Shown here piece after piece: positions 1 through 7,734 of a stretch of 64,000 nucleotides of DNA. The stretch spans positions 62,001 through 126,000 of the forward strand of contig NZ_NNBL01000021.1 of assembly GCF_002803065.1 (NCBI RefSeq). The letters are read 5' to 3'. The translations under genes were made by a program, and so were the position numbers. The notes under the pieces were generated by a model, which saw only the letters and a program-made list of their open reading frames with translations, searched no databases and was not told where the DNA came from. Position 1 is the first letter of the stretch. The number at the start of each line of letters is the position of its first letter. Source of the stretch: Streptomyces sp. CB01635. Lineage in GTDB: Bacteria > Actinomycetota > Actinomycetes > Streptomycetales > Streptomycetaceae.

Positions 1-177
1 GTCACCATCGACACCGGTGTTCCCGTCGGTTTCGGCGTGCTGACCTGTGACACGGAGGAGCAGGCCCTCGACCGCGCCGGGATCGAGGGCTCCAACGAGG
101 ACAAGGGCCACGAGGCCGTCACCGCGGCGGTCGCCACGGCGGCCACACTGCGCTCGGTCAGCGAACCCTGGCGCTGA
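1..177 (+). CDS. ribH: 6,7-dimethyl-8-ribityllumazine synthase, C-terminal part
   Basis: Only the last 58 residues lie in the window; the gene starts before base 1. Lumazine synthase condenses the ribityl-aminouracil with dihydroxybutanone phosphate in riboflavin synthesis, in the cytoplasm. The fragment shows the conserved GVLT stretch followed by E-Q-A-x-x-R-A-G, which carries the phosphate-binding Arg, and the K-G-x-E-A segment of the last helix. The TGA stop lies 34 bp before hisE, so riboflavin and histidine genes are probably read together here. The catalytic His lies in the missing upstream part. The family call rests on these motifs and on the hisE-hisG neighbours. Confidence 0.85.
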   Translation, partial: VTIDTGVPVGFGVLTCDTEEQALDRAGIEGSNEDKGHEAVTAAVATAATLRSVSEPWR

Positions 178-211
178 GTGGCCGGGCGTACCCCGTAGTC
201 TTAGGGCCATC

Positions 212-484
212 ATGGCGAACAAAACCTTCGAAGAGCTCTTCGCCGAGCTTCAGCTCAAGGCCAAGAACGGCGACCCCGCGACGTCCCGCACCGCCGAACT
301 GGTGGACAAGGGCGTCCATGCCATCGGCAAGAAGGTCGTCGAGGAGGCCGCCGAAGTCTGGATGGCCGCCGAGCACGAGGGCAAGGAGGCCGCTGCCGAG
401 GAAATCTCGCAGCTGCTGTACCACGTCCAGGTGATGATGGTGGCCCGGGGAATCTCCCTCGACGACGTCTACGCCCACCTCTAG
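212..484 (+). CDS. hisE: phosphoribosyl-ATP pyrophosphohydrolase HisE
   Basis: This is a 90-residue all-alpha MazG-like pyrophosphohydrolase that converts phosphoribosyl-ATP to phosphoribosyl-AMP and PPi, the second step of histidine synthesis. Family hallmarks are the early F-x-x-L helix, the S-R-T-A-x-L-x-x-K-G segment, and the acidic metal-binding E-E-A-A-E helix followed by E-x-S-Q-L-L-Y-H near residues 59-82. The open frame reaches back to base 47, but the ATG at 212 gives the usual M-A-N-K-T-F-E-E-L-F start and the family's usual length. It stands 73 bp upstream of hisG, the first enzyme of the same pathway, in the same direction. Confidence 0.95.
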   Translation: MANKTFEELFAELQLKAKNGDPATSRTAELVDKGVHAIGKKVVEEAAEVWMAAEHEGKEAAAEEISQLLYHVQVMMVARGISLDDVYAHL

Positions 485-557
485 AGCCGGCGCCCGGTTC
501 ACCGCCGCACGCGCCACGCCCCTCTTTCACGTCTCTCACGCAAAGGAATCCGACCTC

Positions 558-1406
558 ATGCTGCGCATCGCCGTCCCCAACAAGGGTTCACTGTCAGGAC
601 CTGCGTCGGCGATGCTCCATGAGGCCGGATACCAGCAGCGCAAGGAGTCCAAGGAGCTCGTCCTCGTCGACCCGGTCAACGAGGTGGAGTTCTTCTACCT
701 CCGGCCCAAGGACATCGCGATCTACGTGTCGTCGGGCAAGCTCGACATCGGCATCACCGGCGAGGACCTGCTGATCGACTCCGGCGTCAACGCCGAGGTC
801 ATCCTGCCGCTCGGCTTCGCCCGCTCCACGTTCCGCTTCGCCGCCAAGCCGGGCACCGTTTCCGGTCCCGGGGACCTCGCGGGCAAGACGATCGCCACCT
901 CCTACGAGGGCATCGTCGGCAAGCACCTCGCCGAGTCCGGCGTCGACGCGTCCGTCGTCCACCTCGACGGCGCCGTCGAGACGGCCATCGAGCTGGGTGT
1001 CGCCCAGGTCATCGCGGACGTCGTCGAGACCGGCACCTCCCTGCGCAACGCGGGCCTCGAGGTCTTCGGCGAACCGATCATGAAGTCCGAGGCCGTCGTG
1101 ATCCGCCGCTGTGGCGCGGCCGCGGAGGAGCCCAAGGTCCAGCAGTTCCTGCGCCGCCTCCAGGGCGTCCTGGTCGCCAGGACGTACGTGATGATGGACT
1201 ACGACTGCCGCGCCGAGCACCTGGAGCAGGCCGTCGCCCTCACCCCGGGCCTCGAGTCGCCCACGGTCTCGCCCCTGCACAACGAGGGCTGGGTCGCCGT
1301 CCGTGCGATGGTCCCCGCCAAGGACGCCCAGCGCATCATGGACGACCTGTACGAACTCGGCGCGCGGGCCATCCTGACCACGGCCATCCACGCCTGCCGC
1401 CTTTGA
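558..1406 (+). CDS. hisG: ATP phosphoribosyltransferase HisG (long form)
   Basis: This 282-residue enzyme couples ATP and PRPP in the first, histidine-inhibited step of histidine synthesis. The N-terminal periplasmic-binding-protein-like catalytic domain spans about residues 1-205. It opens L-R-I-A-V-P-N-K-G-S-L and carries S-Y-E-G-I-V-G-K and the PRPP loop D-x-V-E-T-G-T-S-L-R-N-A-G-L. Residues about 210-282 form the C-terminal regulatory domain found only in long-form HisG, so no HisZ partner is expected. The ATG follows an AAGGAA-type ribosome site. The next gene begins 11 bp after the stop, so the membrane protein downstream is likely in the same transcript. Confidence 0.96.
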   Translation: MLRIAVPNKGSLSGPASAMLHEAGYQQRKESKELVLVDPVNEVEFFYLRPKDIAIYVSSGKLDIGITGEDLLIDSGVNAEVILPLGFARSTFRFAAKPGTVSGPGDLAGKTIATSYEGIVGKHLAESGVDASVVHLDGAVETAIELGVAQVIADVVETGTSLRNAGLEVFGEPIMKSEAVVIRRCGAAAEEPKVQQFLRRLQGVLVARTYVMMDYDCRAEHLEQAVALTPGLESPTVSPLHNEGWVAVRAMVPAKDAQRIMDDLYELGARAILTTAIHACRL

Positions 1407-1417
1407 GGACCGCAGTC

Positions 1418-1870
1418 ATGACCGAAGTCCCCACGCTGCCCGTCACCTTCCGGCCGGCCCGCACCCGGGCCGTCCTGCTCGGCCTCGGCGGAGCGATGTT
1501 CATCACTCTCACGGCCATCGCCCTCATGCTGGGCGGCCTCAACCCGGGCGACCGCCTCACCTTCATCTTCACCGGGGCGCTCCTCGTCGGCGGGCTCGTC
1601 CTGCTCGCCAGGCCCAAGATCGTGGCGGACGACGAGGGCGTCACCGTAGTGAACATCGCCCGCAGCCGCCGCCTGGCCTGGGCGGAGATCGTCCAGGTCA
1701 CGCTGCGGCCCGGCGACCCCTGGGTGTTCCTCAACCTCAGCGACGGCACGAGCCTGGCCGCCATGGGCATCCAGCCCGCCATGGCCAAGGAGCGTGCCCT
1801 CACCGACGCGCGTGCCCTGCGCGCCCTCACCGAGGCCCGTTCCACGGCCTCCGGGGAACTTCAGGGCTGA
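1418..1870 (+). CDS. PH-domain membrane protein
   Basis: This 150-residue protein has two hydrophobic helices at about residues 15-35 and 45-62, followed by a compact beta-rich stretch beginning K-I-V-A-D-D-E-G-V-T-V-V-N and containing R-R-L-A-W-A-E-I-V-Q-V. That layout is the bacterial PH-like (bPH) domain found behind two membrane helices in many actinobacterial proteins. The ATG at 1418 is preferred to the TTG at 1403 because GAGGAC lies at a suitable distance and the TTG would overlap hisG. No enzymatic role can be read from it. Its place directly behind hisG is probably conserved synteny rather than a sign of a histidine function. Confidence 0.72.
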   Translation: MTEVPTLPVTFRPARTRAVLLGLGGAMFITLTAIALMLGGLNPGDRLTFIFTGALLVGGLVLLARPKIVADDEGVTVVNIARSRRLAWAEIVQVTLRPGDPWVFLNLSDGTSLAAMGIQPAMAKERALTDARALRALTEARSTASGELQG

Positions 1871-1920
1871 CTCAGGGCCGCACGCCCTGACGCTTCCACC
1901 CCTGTCTTGATTAACCTGGT

Positions 1921-2030
1921 GGCGGGGCGCGCGCACATCGCCGCCCCGCCCCCGACGACGGGTCCGCCAGGGCCCCGGGGGTTTCCTGCTACCCGAGGAG
2001 TGACTCCCTCCGGCGATGGACGGTTCGTCC
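1921..2030 (+). promoter_or_regulatory. structured leader ahead of the CNNM pair
   Basis: The 231-bp gap holds three stackable hairpins. A perfect 9-bp stem pairs GGCGGGGCG (1921-1929) with CGCCCCGCC (1942-1950). GAGGAG (1995-2000) pairs with CTCCCTC (2004-2010) with one bulge. GGACG (2018-2022) pairs with CGTCC (2026-2030) around a 3-base loop. The first could end the upstream transcript; the other two sit 70-105 bases before the CNNM start, where a leader would be. No known riboswitch consensus fits. Confidence 0.35.
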
Positions 2031-2101
2031 TGCAGTACATGCGCCGCCCCCTCCCGACATAGCGCGACTGAATTGCGCGTTGTGTGCGCGGAGGCGGCGG
2101 C

Positions 2102-3436
2102 ATGACCATCCCCTTGTTGCTCCTCGGAGCTGCATTCCTGCTGATCCTGGCCAACGGCTTCTTCGTGGCGGCCGAGTTCGGCCTCGTCACGGTGGAGCGC
2201 GCCGACGCCGAGAAGGCAGCGGCCGACGGCGACCGACGGGCCCGTACCGTCGTGAACGCCCTCAAGGAGCTGTCCTTCCAGCTCTCCGGCACCCAGCTCG
2301 GCATCACCATCACCTCGCTGGTCGTCGGCATGCTCGCCGAACCGGCGCTCGCGACGCTGCTCGCGGGGCCCTTCACCGCCGTCGGCATCCCGGAAGGCGC
2401 CGTCGGAGGCGTCTCCGTCGTCATCGGCATGCTGCTGGCTTCCGCCGTGCAGATGGTGATCGGCGAGCTGGTGCCGAAGAACTGGGCGGTGTCCAAGCCG
2501 CTCCAGGTCGCACGGTTCGTCGCGGGCCCCCAGCACGCGTTCTCGCGCCTCTTCCGGCCCGTGATCGCCCTGCTCAACGCCGTGGCCAACCGCGCCGTAC
2601 GCGCCCTGGGCGTCGAGCCCGCCGACGAGCTGGCCTCGGCCCGCACCCCCGGCGAGCTCGTCTCCCTGGCCCGGCACTCCGCACAGGCGGGCACCCTGGA
2701 GCAGGACACGGCGGACCTGTTCGTCCGCACCCTGTCCCTCGGAGAGCTCACCGCCCAGCACGTCATGACGCCGCGCGTGAAGGTCAGCGCGCTCCAGTCC
2801 TCGGCGACCGCCGAGGACGTCGTCAACCTCACACGCGCCACCGGTCTCTCCCGCTTCCCGGTCTACCGCGAGCGGATCGACGAGATCGTCGGCATGGTGC
2901 ACCTCAAGGACGCCCTCGCGGTGCCCGCGCACGACCGGCTGCGCACCCCCGTGAGCCGCATCGCCCAGGCCCCGCTGCTCGTCCCGGAGACGCTGCCCGT
3001 GCAGCCCCTCCTGGAGCGCCTGCGCAGCGAGCAGCCCATAGCCGTCGTCGTCGACGAGTACGGCGGCACGGCCGGGGTCGTCACCCTGGAGGACATCGTC
3101 GAGGAGCTCGTCGGCGAGGTCCGCGACGAGCACGACCGCCTCGACCTGCCCGAACTCGCGGTCGCCCCGTCCGAGGACGGCCGCCCCGCGTGGGACGCCG
3201 ACGGCAGCTGCCGGGTCGACATCCTGCGCCGCATAGGACTCGACGTACCGGAAGGCCCGTACGAGACCGTCGCCGGTCTCGTCGCCGATCTGCTCGGCCG
3301 GATCCCCGCGCCCGGCGACCGGGCCGAGCTGCCCGGCTGGCGGCTCGCGGTGCGTCAGGTCGACCACTACCGTGCGGAGCGCGTCCGGATCGTCCGGACC
3401 GCGGACGCCGCCCGGCCGGCGGAGGCCGCCCGATGA
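2102..3436 (+). CDS. CNNM/CorC (HlyC) family transporter-like membrane protein, full length
   Basis: This 444-residue protein has the family's three parts. A DUF21 membrane region at about 1-190 opens with a helix ending L-A-N-G-F-F-V-A-A-E-F and contains G-E-L-V-P-K-N-W. A CBS pair at about 205-335 contains V-M-T-P-R-V-K and V-V-D-E-Y-G-G-T-A-G-V-V-T-L-E-D. A CorC/HlyC C-terminal domain spans about 350-430. CNNM proteins are linked to Mg2+ and Co2+ efflux or homeostasis; the old name 'hemolysin' is misleading. The ATG at 2102 directly follows a GGAGGCGGCGG ribosome site. The gene overlaps its paralogue by ATGA, which implies translational coupling and perhaps a heteromer. Confidence 0.85.
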   Translation: MTIPLLLLGAAFLLILANGFFVAAEFGLVTVERADAEKAAADGDRRARTVVNALKELSFQLSGTQLGITITSLVVGMLAEPALATLLAGPFTAVGIPEGAVGGVSVVIGMLLASAVQMVIGELVPKNWAVSKPLQVARFVAGPQHAFSRLFRPVIALLNAVANRAVRALGVEPADELASARTPGELVSLARHSAQAGTLEQDTADLFVRTLSLGELTAQHVMTPRVKVSALQSSATAEDVVNLTRATGLSRFPVYRERIDEIVGMVHLKDALAVPAHDRLRTPVSRIAQAPLLVPETLPVQPLLERLRSEQPIAVVVDEYGGTAGVVTLEDIVEELVGEVRDEHDRLDLPELAVAPSEDGRPAWDADGSCRVDILRRIGLDVPEGPYETVAGLVADLLGRIPAPGDRAELPGWRLAVRQVDHYRAERVRIVRTADAARPAEAAR

Positions 3437-4530
3437 GCGCCCTCCAGCTCTTCTTCGCCCTGCTCCTCGTGCTGGCCAACGGTTTCTTCGTGGGTGCCGA
3501 GTTCGCCCTCGTCTCCGTGCGCCGCAGCCAGATCGAGCCCATCGACAACAAGCGGGCCCGCCAGGTCCTGTACGGCCTGGAGCACCTGCCGCAGATGATG
3601 GCGGCGGCCCAGTTCGGCATCACCGTCTGCTCCTTGACGCTCGGCGCGGTCGCCGAGCCGACGGTCGCCCATCTGCTGGAGCCGCTCTTCGAGGCGATGC
3701 ACCTGCCCGAGGGAACGATCCACCCCCTCGGCTACGTGATCGCGCTCGCCGCCGTAGTCAGCCTCCACCTCGTCATCGGCGAGATGGTCCCGAAGAACCT
3801 CGCGATGGCGGCGCCGGAGAAGACCGCGCTGTGGTTCAGCCCCGGCCTCGTCGCCTTCGCCCGGCTGTGCCGTCCGGTCACCGTCGCCCTCGGCGCCTGT
3901 GCCCGGCTCGTGCTCAAGCTGTTCGGGGTGGAGCCGCGGGACGAGGTCGAGGCGGTCTTCACCAGCGTGCAGCTCGGCCGTCTCGTCGAGGACTCCGGAC
4001 AGGCGGGGCTCCTCGAGCCCGAGGCGCAGGAACGCCTGGAGGACGCCCTGGAGCTGGGCTCGCGCCCGGTCACCGACGTCCTGCTCGACCGGTCGTCCCT
4101 CGTCACGGTCGGCCCCTCGGTCACCCCGGGCCAGGTCATCGAGCTGACGGGCCGTACGGGCTACTCCCGCTTCCCCGTCTGCGCGGAGGGGGGCGCCTTC
4201 ATGGGCTATCTGCATGTGAAGGACGTCCTCGACCTGATCGACTCCGCGGACCACGACCGCGCGGTGCCGCAGCAGATCTGGCGTCCCATGACGACGCTGC
4301 GCGCCGAACTCCCGCTCGACGACGCCCTGACGGTGATGCGCCGCGCCGCGACGCACCTCGCACAGGTCGCCGACGCCTCGGGCCGGGTCCTCGGCCTGGT
4401 CGCCCTGGAGGACGTCCTGGAAATGCTCGTCGGCGAGGTCCGTGACCCCGCGCACCGGGACGCTCCGGCGCCCGGGGCCAGGGTCGCGGAGCCGCGGGCC
4501 GAGGCGCCGGAGGAGGCGCTGGCCGGCTGA
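3433..4530 (+). CDS. CNNM family membrane protein, short form without CorC C-domain
   Basis: This 365-residue paralogue of the preceding gene starts at an ATG inside its stop codon. The DUF21 membrane region (about 1-190) repeats L-A-N-G-F-F-V-G-A-E-F-A-L-V-S and G-E-M-V-P-K-N-L. Two CBS motifs follow at about 205-335, the second ending V-A-L-E-D-V-L-E-M-L-V-G-E-V-R-D. After that comes only a Pro/Ala/Glu-rich tail, so the CorC/HlyC C-terminal domain is absent. Tandem full and short CNNM genes are common in actinobacteria, and the pair probably works together at the membrane. A strong hairpin closes the operon immediately downstream. Confidence 0.84.
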   Translation: MSALQLFFALLLVLANGFFVGAEFALVSVRRSQIEPIDNKRARQVLYGLEHLPQMMAAAQFGITVCSLTLGAVAEPTVAHLLEPLFEAMHLPEGTIHPLGYVIALAAVVSLHLVIGEMVPKNLAMAAPEKTALWFSPGLVAFARLCRPVTVALGACARLVLKLFGVEPRDEVEAVFTSVQLGRLVEDSGQAGLLEPEAQERLEDALELGSRPVTDVLLDRSSLVTVGPSVTPGQVIELTGRTGYSRFPVCAEGGAFMGYLHVKDVLDLIDSADHDRAVPQQIWRPMTTLRAELPLDDALTVMRRAATHLAQVADASGRVLGLVALEDVLEMLVGEVRDPAHRDAPAPGARVAEPRAEAPEEALAG

Positions 4531-4537
4531 CAGGCGC

Positions 4538-4585
4538 ACACGGCGAAGGGGCGGGTCCCGTATCGGGCCCGCCCCTTCGCCGTGT
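4538..4585. terminator. bidirectional terminator, 18-bp stem
   Basis: Bases 4538-4555 and 4568-4585 are perfect inverted complements (18 bp, G+C-rich) around a 12-base loop. It sits between two convergent stop codons, so it can end both the CNNM operon and the AAA ATPase gene, whose stop codon touches the right arm. Confidence 0.88.
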
Positions 4586-6459
4586 CACATCGCGGATGGA
4601 TCCTGGGGCCCGCGCCCCGAGAGGACCTCGCCGTACGCCTGCATCAGATCGGGCAGCCGCAGTGTCGACAGGTCGTCCCGCGTCGGCGTCGTCGTGTATC
4701 CCGTAAGCCGCAGGTCCCGGTAGGCGCACGACTTCTCGTACAGCGTCCGCAGGAAGCGGCCGTTGCCGAGCTCGTCGATCCAGCCCTGGTCGACGACGTG
4801 CCCGCTGATGGAGCGCAGCTCGTCGAGAGCCTCCTCGTCCCACACGTCACCGTTCTCCGCGGCGAGCACCTCGCCGATCGCGGTGAGTTCGAGGGGCCGG
4901 TACGAGGGGAAGTCGACCCGCGTCGTGAAGCGCGAGGACAGTCCGGGGTTCGCCGCGAGGAGGCGGTCCATGCCCTCCGGGTAGCCCGCGAGGATCACCA
5001 CCAGGTGGTCCCGGTTGTCCTCGGCGCGCTTCAGGAGCACCTGGAGCGCCTCGTCGCCGTACGCGTCTCCCTTGCCATAGCCCGAGTTCGACAGGGCGTA
5101 CGCCTCGTCGACGAAAAGGACGCCGCCGATGGCCGAGTCGATCAGTTCGTTCGCCTTCACGGCCGTCTGGCCCAGATACTCGCCGACCAGGTCGGCCCGC
5201 TGGGCCTCCACGAGGTGGTCGCCGCCGAGCAGCCCGAGCGCGTAGAAGACGCGACCCAGGATGCGGGCCACGGTGGTCTTGCCGGTGCCGGAGGGACCCG
5301 AGAAGACGAAGTGCCGTTTCGGCGGCTGCACGGGCAGGCCCTGCCCGGCCCGCAGGCGCGCCATGTTGAGCTGCGCCGACAGCGCCTTGACCTGCCGTTT
5401 CACGGGTTCCAGACCGACCATCCGCTCCAGCTCGGCGAGTGCCTCATCGAGGAGCGCCGGGTCGGCGGGCCCGGCGGGCAGCTGCGGCGTGATCGGTACG
5501 ACGGCCTTCTCGCGGACCGCGTCGGTCTCGGCGGGCACCGCGCCGGGCGGCGGCAGATCGGGCTCGCTCACCTTCAGGTCCCGGCCGTCGCCCTCGTACA
5601 GCGGGTCCATCGACTCGGAGCCGTCCAGCATCTCCTGGCCGAGCCCGGTCATGGTGAGGGGACTGAGGTCGGTGCCGTCGCCGAAGTCGCCGTAGCCGTC
5701 GCCCTCGGCGATGGCTGCGAGGCGGGCCGAGGTGTCCATGAAGGCGGGGTCCACGCGGTGCACGGCCCGGTACAGGGGGAGCGCGGCGGCGGAGCGGCCG
5801 GTGCCCTCGTGCGCGCGGGCCAGCCAGTAGCGCAGCTCCTTGCGCTGGGGCTGCTCGCTCCGGCAGCGCATCAGCGCTGCGGACAGCAGCGGCTCGGCCT
5901 GCCCGTACATCTCCAGGCGCACCCGGGCCATCCCGCCGAAGAGCCCGGCCTCGATGCCGAGGAGCCCGTCGTCGAGCAGCGGATCGGTATGCCGGACCAG
6001 CTGCTCCCAGTCCTTGACGAGGTAGGCGCGGCAGGCGTGCAGGAACCGCACCTGCGGATCGGCGTCCACGCGCGGCAGCGTCGCCAACGCCCCGTCCAGG
6101 TCCGGGACATGGCGCCCGTCGAGCCAGTGCGACGCGTGTGCAAGGAGCAGATCGCGCGGCCGCTCCAGGACGGGCTGCACCCACCAGCCCAGCCAGTACC
6201 AGGAGTTGAGAGTGCGCCGGTGCCGGGTGCGCTGCTCGCCGAACCGGTCGCGGTGCCGGAACATGCGCAGCAGCGCCGTCGTCGTGTCGATGCGTAACGC
6301 GTGCAGCCCCAGCCAGCCGTCGGCCATGCCGGGATCCATCCGGACCGCGGCCCGGAACTCCTCCTCGGCCTGCGGATAGGCGCCCATGGTGTAGGCGTCC
6401 ACGCCACGCACCCAGGCGAGGTCGGCCGGGCCGGGCGAGCCCTGTGTGCCGAAGTCCAT
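4585..6459 (-). CDS. EccA/CbbX-type AAA ATPase with N-terminal TPR-like region
   Basis: This 624-residue cytosolic ATPase has an alpha-helical TPR-like region at about residues 1-270 with repeated A-x-x-x-Y pairs. An acidic linker follows, then one AAA module with Walker A G-P-S-G-T-G-K-T near residue 390 and Walker B G-V-L-F-V-D-E-A-Y-A-L near 446. The layout matches CbxX/CfqX and type VII secretion EccA proteins. The ATG at 6459 is chosen because GGGGGA stands just upstream; an open frame continues to a GTG at 6555 with an Arg-rich, low-complexity extension. No other ESX component is nearby, so a type VII role is inference only. Confidence 0.82.
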   Translation of the reverse strand: MDFGTQGSPGPADLAWVRGVDAYTMGAYPQAEEEFRAAVRMDPGMADGWLGLHALRIDTTTALLRMFRHRDRFGEQRTRHRRTLNSWYWLGWWVQPVLERPRDLLLAHASHWLDGRHVPDLDGALATLPRVDADPQVRFLHACRAYLVKDWEQLVRHTDPLLDDGLLGIEAGLFGGMARVRLEMYGQAEPLLSAALMRCRSEQPQRKELRYWLARAHEGTGRSAAALPLYRAVHRVDPAFMDTSARLAAIAEGDGYGDFGDGTDLSPLTMTGLGQEMLDGSESMDPLYEGDGRDLKVSEPDLPPPGAVPAETDAVREKAVVPITPQLPAGPADPALLDEALAELERMVGLEPVKRQVKALSAQLNMARLRAGQGLPVQPPKRHFVFSGPSGTGKTTVARILGRVFYALGLLGGDHLVEAQRADLVGEYLGQTAVKANELIDSAIGGVLFVDEAYALSNSGYGKGDAYGDEALQVLLKRAEDNRDHLVVILAGYPEGMDRLLAANPGLSSRFTTRVDFPSYRPLELTAIGEVLAAENGDVWDEEALDELRSISGHVVDQGWIDELGNGRFLRTLYEKSCAYRDLRLTGYTTTPTRDDLSTLRLPDLMQAYGEVLSGRGPQDPSAM

Positions 6460-6891
6460 CACGTCCCCCACAAACCGTGCCCCCGTGGTGCGCCGCCGGG
6501 CCGGTGCCCGCCGGCTCCTGCGCCGAACCGATGTGCTGTGGACGGGAGTTGTCACGGTACGGGCCGCGAGCCGTCCGTAGGCCGCACCGAAGGCATCGTA
6601 CCTGCGCAGGAGTCGTCGGCCGAGGGCGCCGCAGGGCCGGATCCAAGGCGGACGGCGCAGGTGGAGGCGGGGTCGGACGGTGACCGAGGGTGAACGAAGT
6701 GAGGCTCACCGCACCCCTGAAAGGGTGAACAGGGCAGAACGAAGCCCCCGATCACGGGGGAACAACCGGGGGCTTCGTGTCTGCGGGCGACCCCGTAAGG
6801 CCGCACATTCAGAACGTAAGTCCTGTACGGCCCCTCGGTCAAGCCGAGTTGAGGCACTCGCGGAAACTGGCGGAAGGCGTCTCAGGAGCGT
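6460..6891. other. intergenic region with terminator and probable promoter
   Basis: This 432-bp gap separates two minus-strand genes. I find no credible coding sequence in it. The right half holds a strong hairpin described separately. The left half (about 6460-6730) must carry the promoter of the AAA ATPase gene, but no clear -35/-10 pair stands out. No tRNA cloverleaf could be built. Confidence 0.5.
6739..6778. terminator. hairpin terminator, 12-bp stem
   Basis: ACGAAGCCCCCG (6739-6750) pairs perfectly with CGGGGGCTTCGT (6767-6778). A competing inner pairing of CCCCCG with the G-run at 6755-6760 is possible. It lies 114 bp downstream of the minus-strand kinase gene, the likely transcript it ends. 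Confidence 0.72.
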
Positions 6892-7533
6892 TCAGCGCGC
6901 TGCCGACGGGCCCTCACGGTGAGTGACGGAAGGCGTCGAACGTCCGGTCCCGGGAGGCATCTGACGTGCCTCGTAGCCCTCCGGACACTCTTGTACCAAT
7001 GTCTGAGCGAAGGGGCGCGAGGGGTCGTCGGCGAAGTGCGCGCGCTCCGCACGGATCCAGCCGTCCCAGAACTCCCTCTGCGCCGGTCCGTCCCGTCGCC
7101 GCCCCCGTTCCCAGGACACCTCCTCGGGTGTGTCCATCCACAACAGTCCCGCCAGGAAAGGCCGTACGGCCCGCCGGCCCGCGCCCACGCCCTCCATCAG
7201 GACCACCGGCGCGGGCGCCAGAGCGCGCGGGGTGCCGAAGCTCCGGGTGTTCCAGTCGTACGGCTCGTACCGGGCGCTCTCGCCGCGGGAGAGCGGATCG
7301 ATGACCTGCTCGCGCAGCCGCGCCGTCCAGTCGAAGAGGGCGTCGTGGCTGGCGAGATCGTCGAGGTGCAGGACGGGCGCCTGCCCGAGCGCCTCGGCGA
7401 GCCGGGCGGCGAACGTCGACTTGCCGGAGCCCGCGTGGCCGTCGACGGCGACCAGCCGGACCGGGCCGCAGGAGGGCGGCAGGGCCCGCAGGGTCGCGGC
7501 GAGCCGGGGGAGCGGGAGGTGCTGGAAGGTCAT
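6892..7533 (-). CDS. uridine kinase-like P-loop nucleotide kinase
   Basis: This 213-residue P-loop protein has Walker A V-D-G-H-A-G-S-G-K-S-T near residues 26-36, then L-H-L-D-D-L at the usual lid-proximal acidic strand and an R-Y-E-P-Y-D-W motif typical of the uridine kinase/phosphoribulokinase superfamily. The likely role is phosphorylation of a small sugar or nucleoside in the cytoplasm, but the substrate cannot be read from sequence. The ATG at 7533 gives M-T-F-Q-H-L-P-L-P-R-L; the open frame upstream has low-complexity sequence and was left out. It is transcribed alone, divergently from the secreted peptidase gene. Confidence 0.72.
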   Translation of the reverse strand: MTFQHLPLPRLAATLRALPPSCGPVRLVAVDGHAGSGKSTFAARLAEALGQAPVLHLDDLASHDALFDWTARLREQVIDPLSRGESARYEPYDWNTRSFGTPRALAPAPVVLMEGVGAGRRAVRPFLAGLLWMDTPEEVSWERGRRRDGPAQREFWDGWIRAERAHFADDPSRPFAQTLVQECPEGYEARQMPPGTGRSTPSVTHREGPSAAR

Positions 7534-7593
7534 CGCCCGCAAGGGTACGGGAGGTACCCGGCCGGTTTCCCGCGCGCCGCCGCAGGTCATGCC

Positions 7594-7614
7594 AGTGGTA
7601 CAGGCCAATATTGG
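7594..7614. promoter_or_regulatory. AT-rich palindromes with a weak DasR-like match
   Basis: AGTGGTACAGGCCAAT (7594-7609) matches about 12 of 16 bases of one form of the DasR site, and CCAATATTGG (7605-7614) is a perfect palindrome. It lies between the kinase and peptidase starts, so it could control either. The match is weak and purely visual. Confidence 0.25.
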
Positions 7615-7734
7615 TAGCGATGACCGGCCCGGAAACGCTGGTGGAAGTCAGCGGGTACCGGCCATAGTTGGCGCACTGTCGTGCACCTCACCCGCCCCTT
7701 TACGGATATCTCGTCGACTGGGGGAGCCCCGCCC

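Noticed and set aside
1921..2101. M-box or yybP-ykoY riboswitch
   Set aside because: The conserved core words of both classes are absent, so only an unclassified leader is claimed.
1199..3367. 722-codon minus-strand open frame opposite hisG and the CNNM gene
   Set aside because: Asp/Gly/Arg-rich shadow of conserved genes, typical of high-G+C third-position bias.
4585..6459. Type VII (ESX) secretion locus based on the EccA-like ATPase
   Set aside because: No EccB, EccC, EccD, EsxA/B-type WXG or mycosin gene is nearby; the ATPase family is also used outside ESX.
6739..6800. Possible tRNA or small structured RNA
   Set aside because: Only a simple 12-bp hairpin forms; no T-loop GTTCGA-like sequence or acceptor stem could be found.
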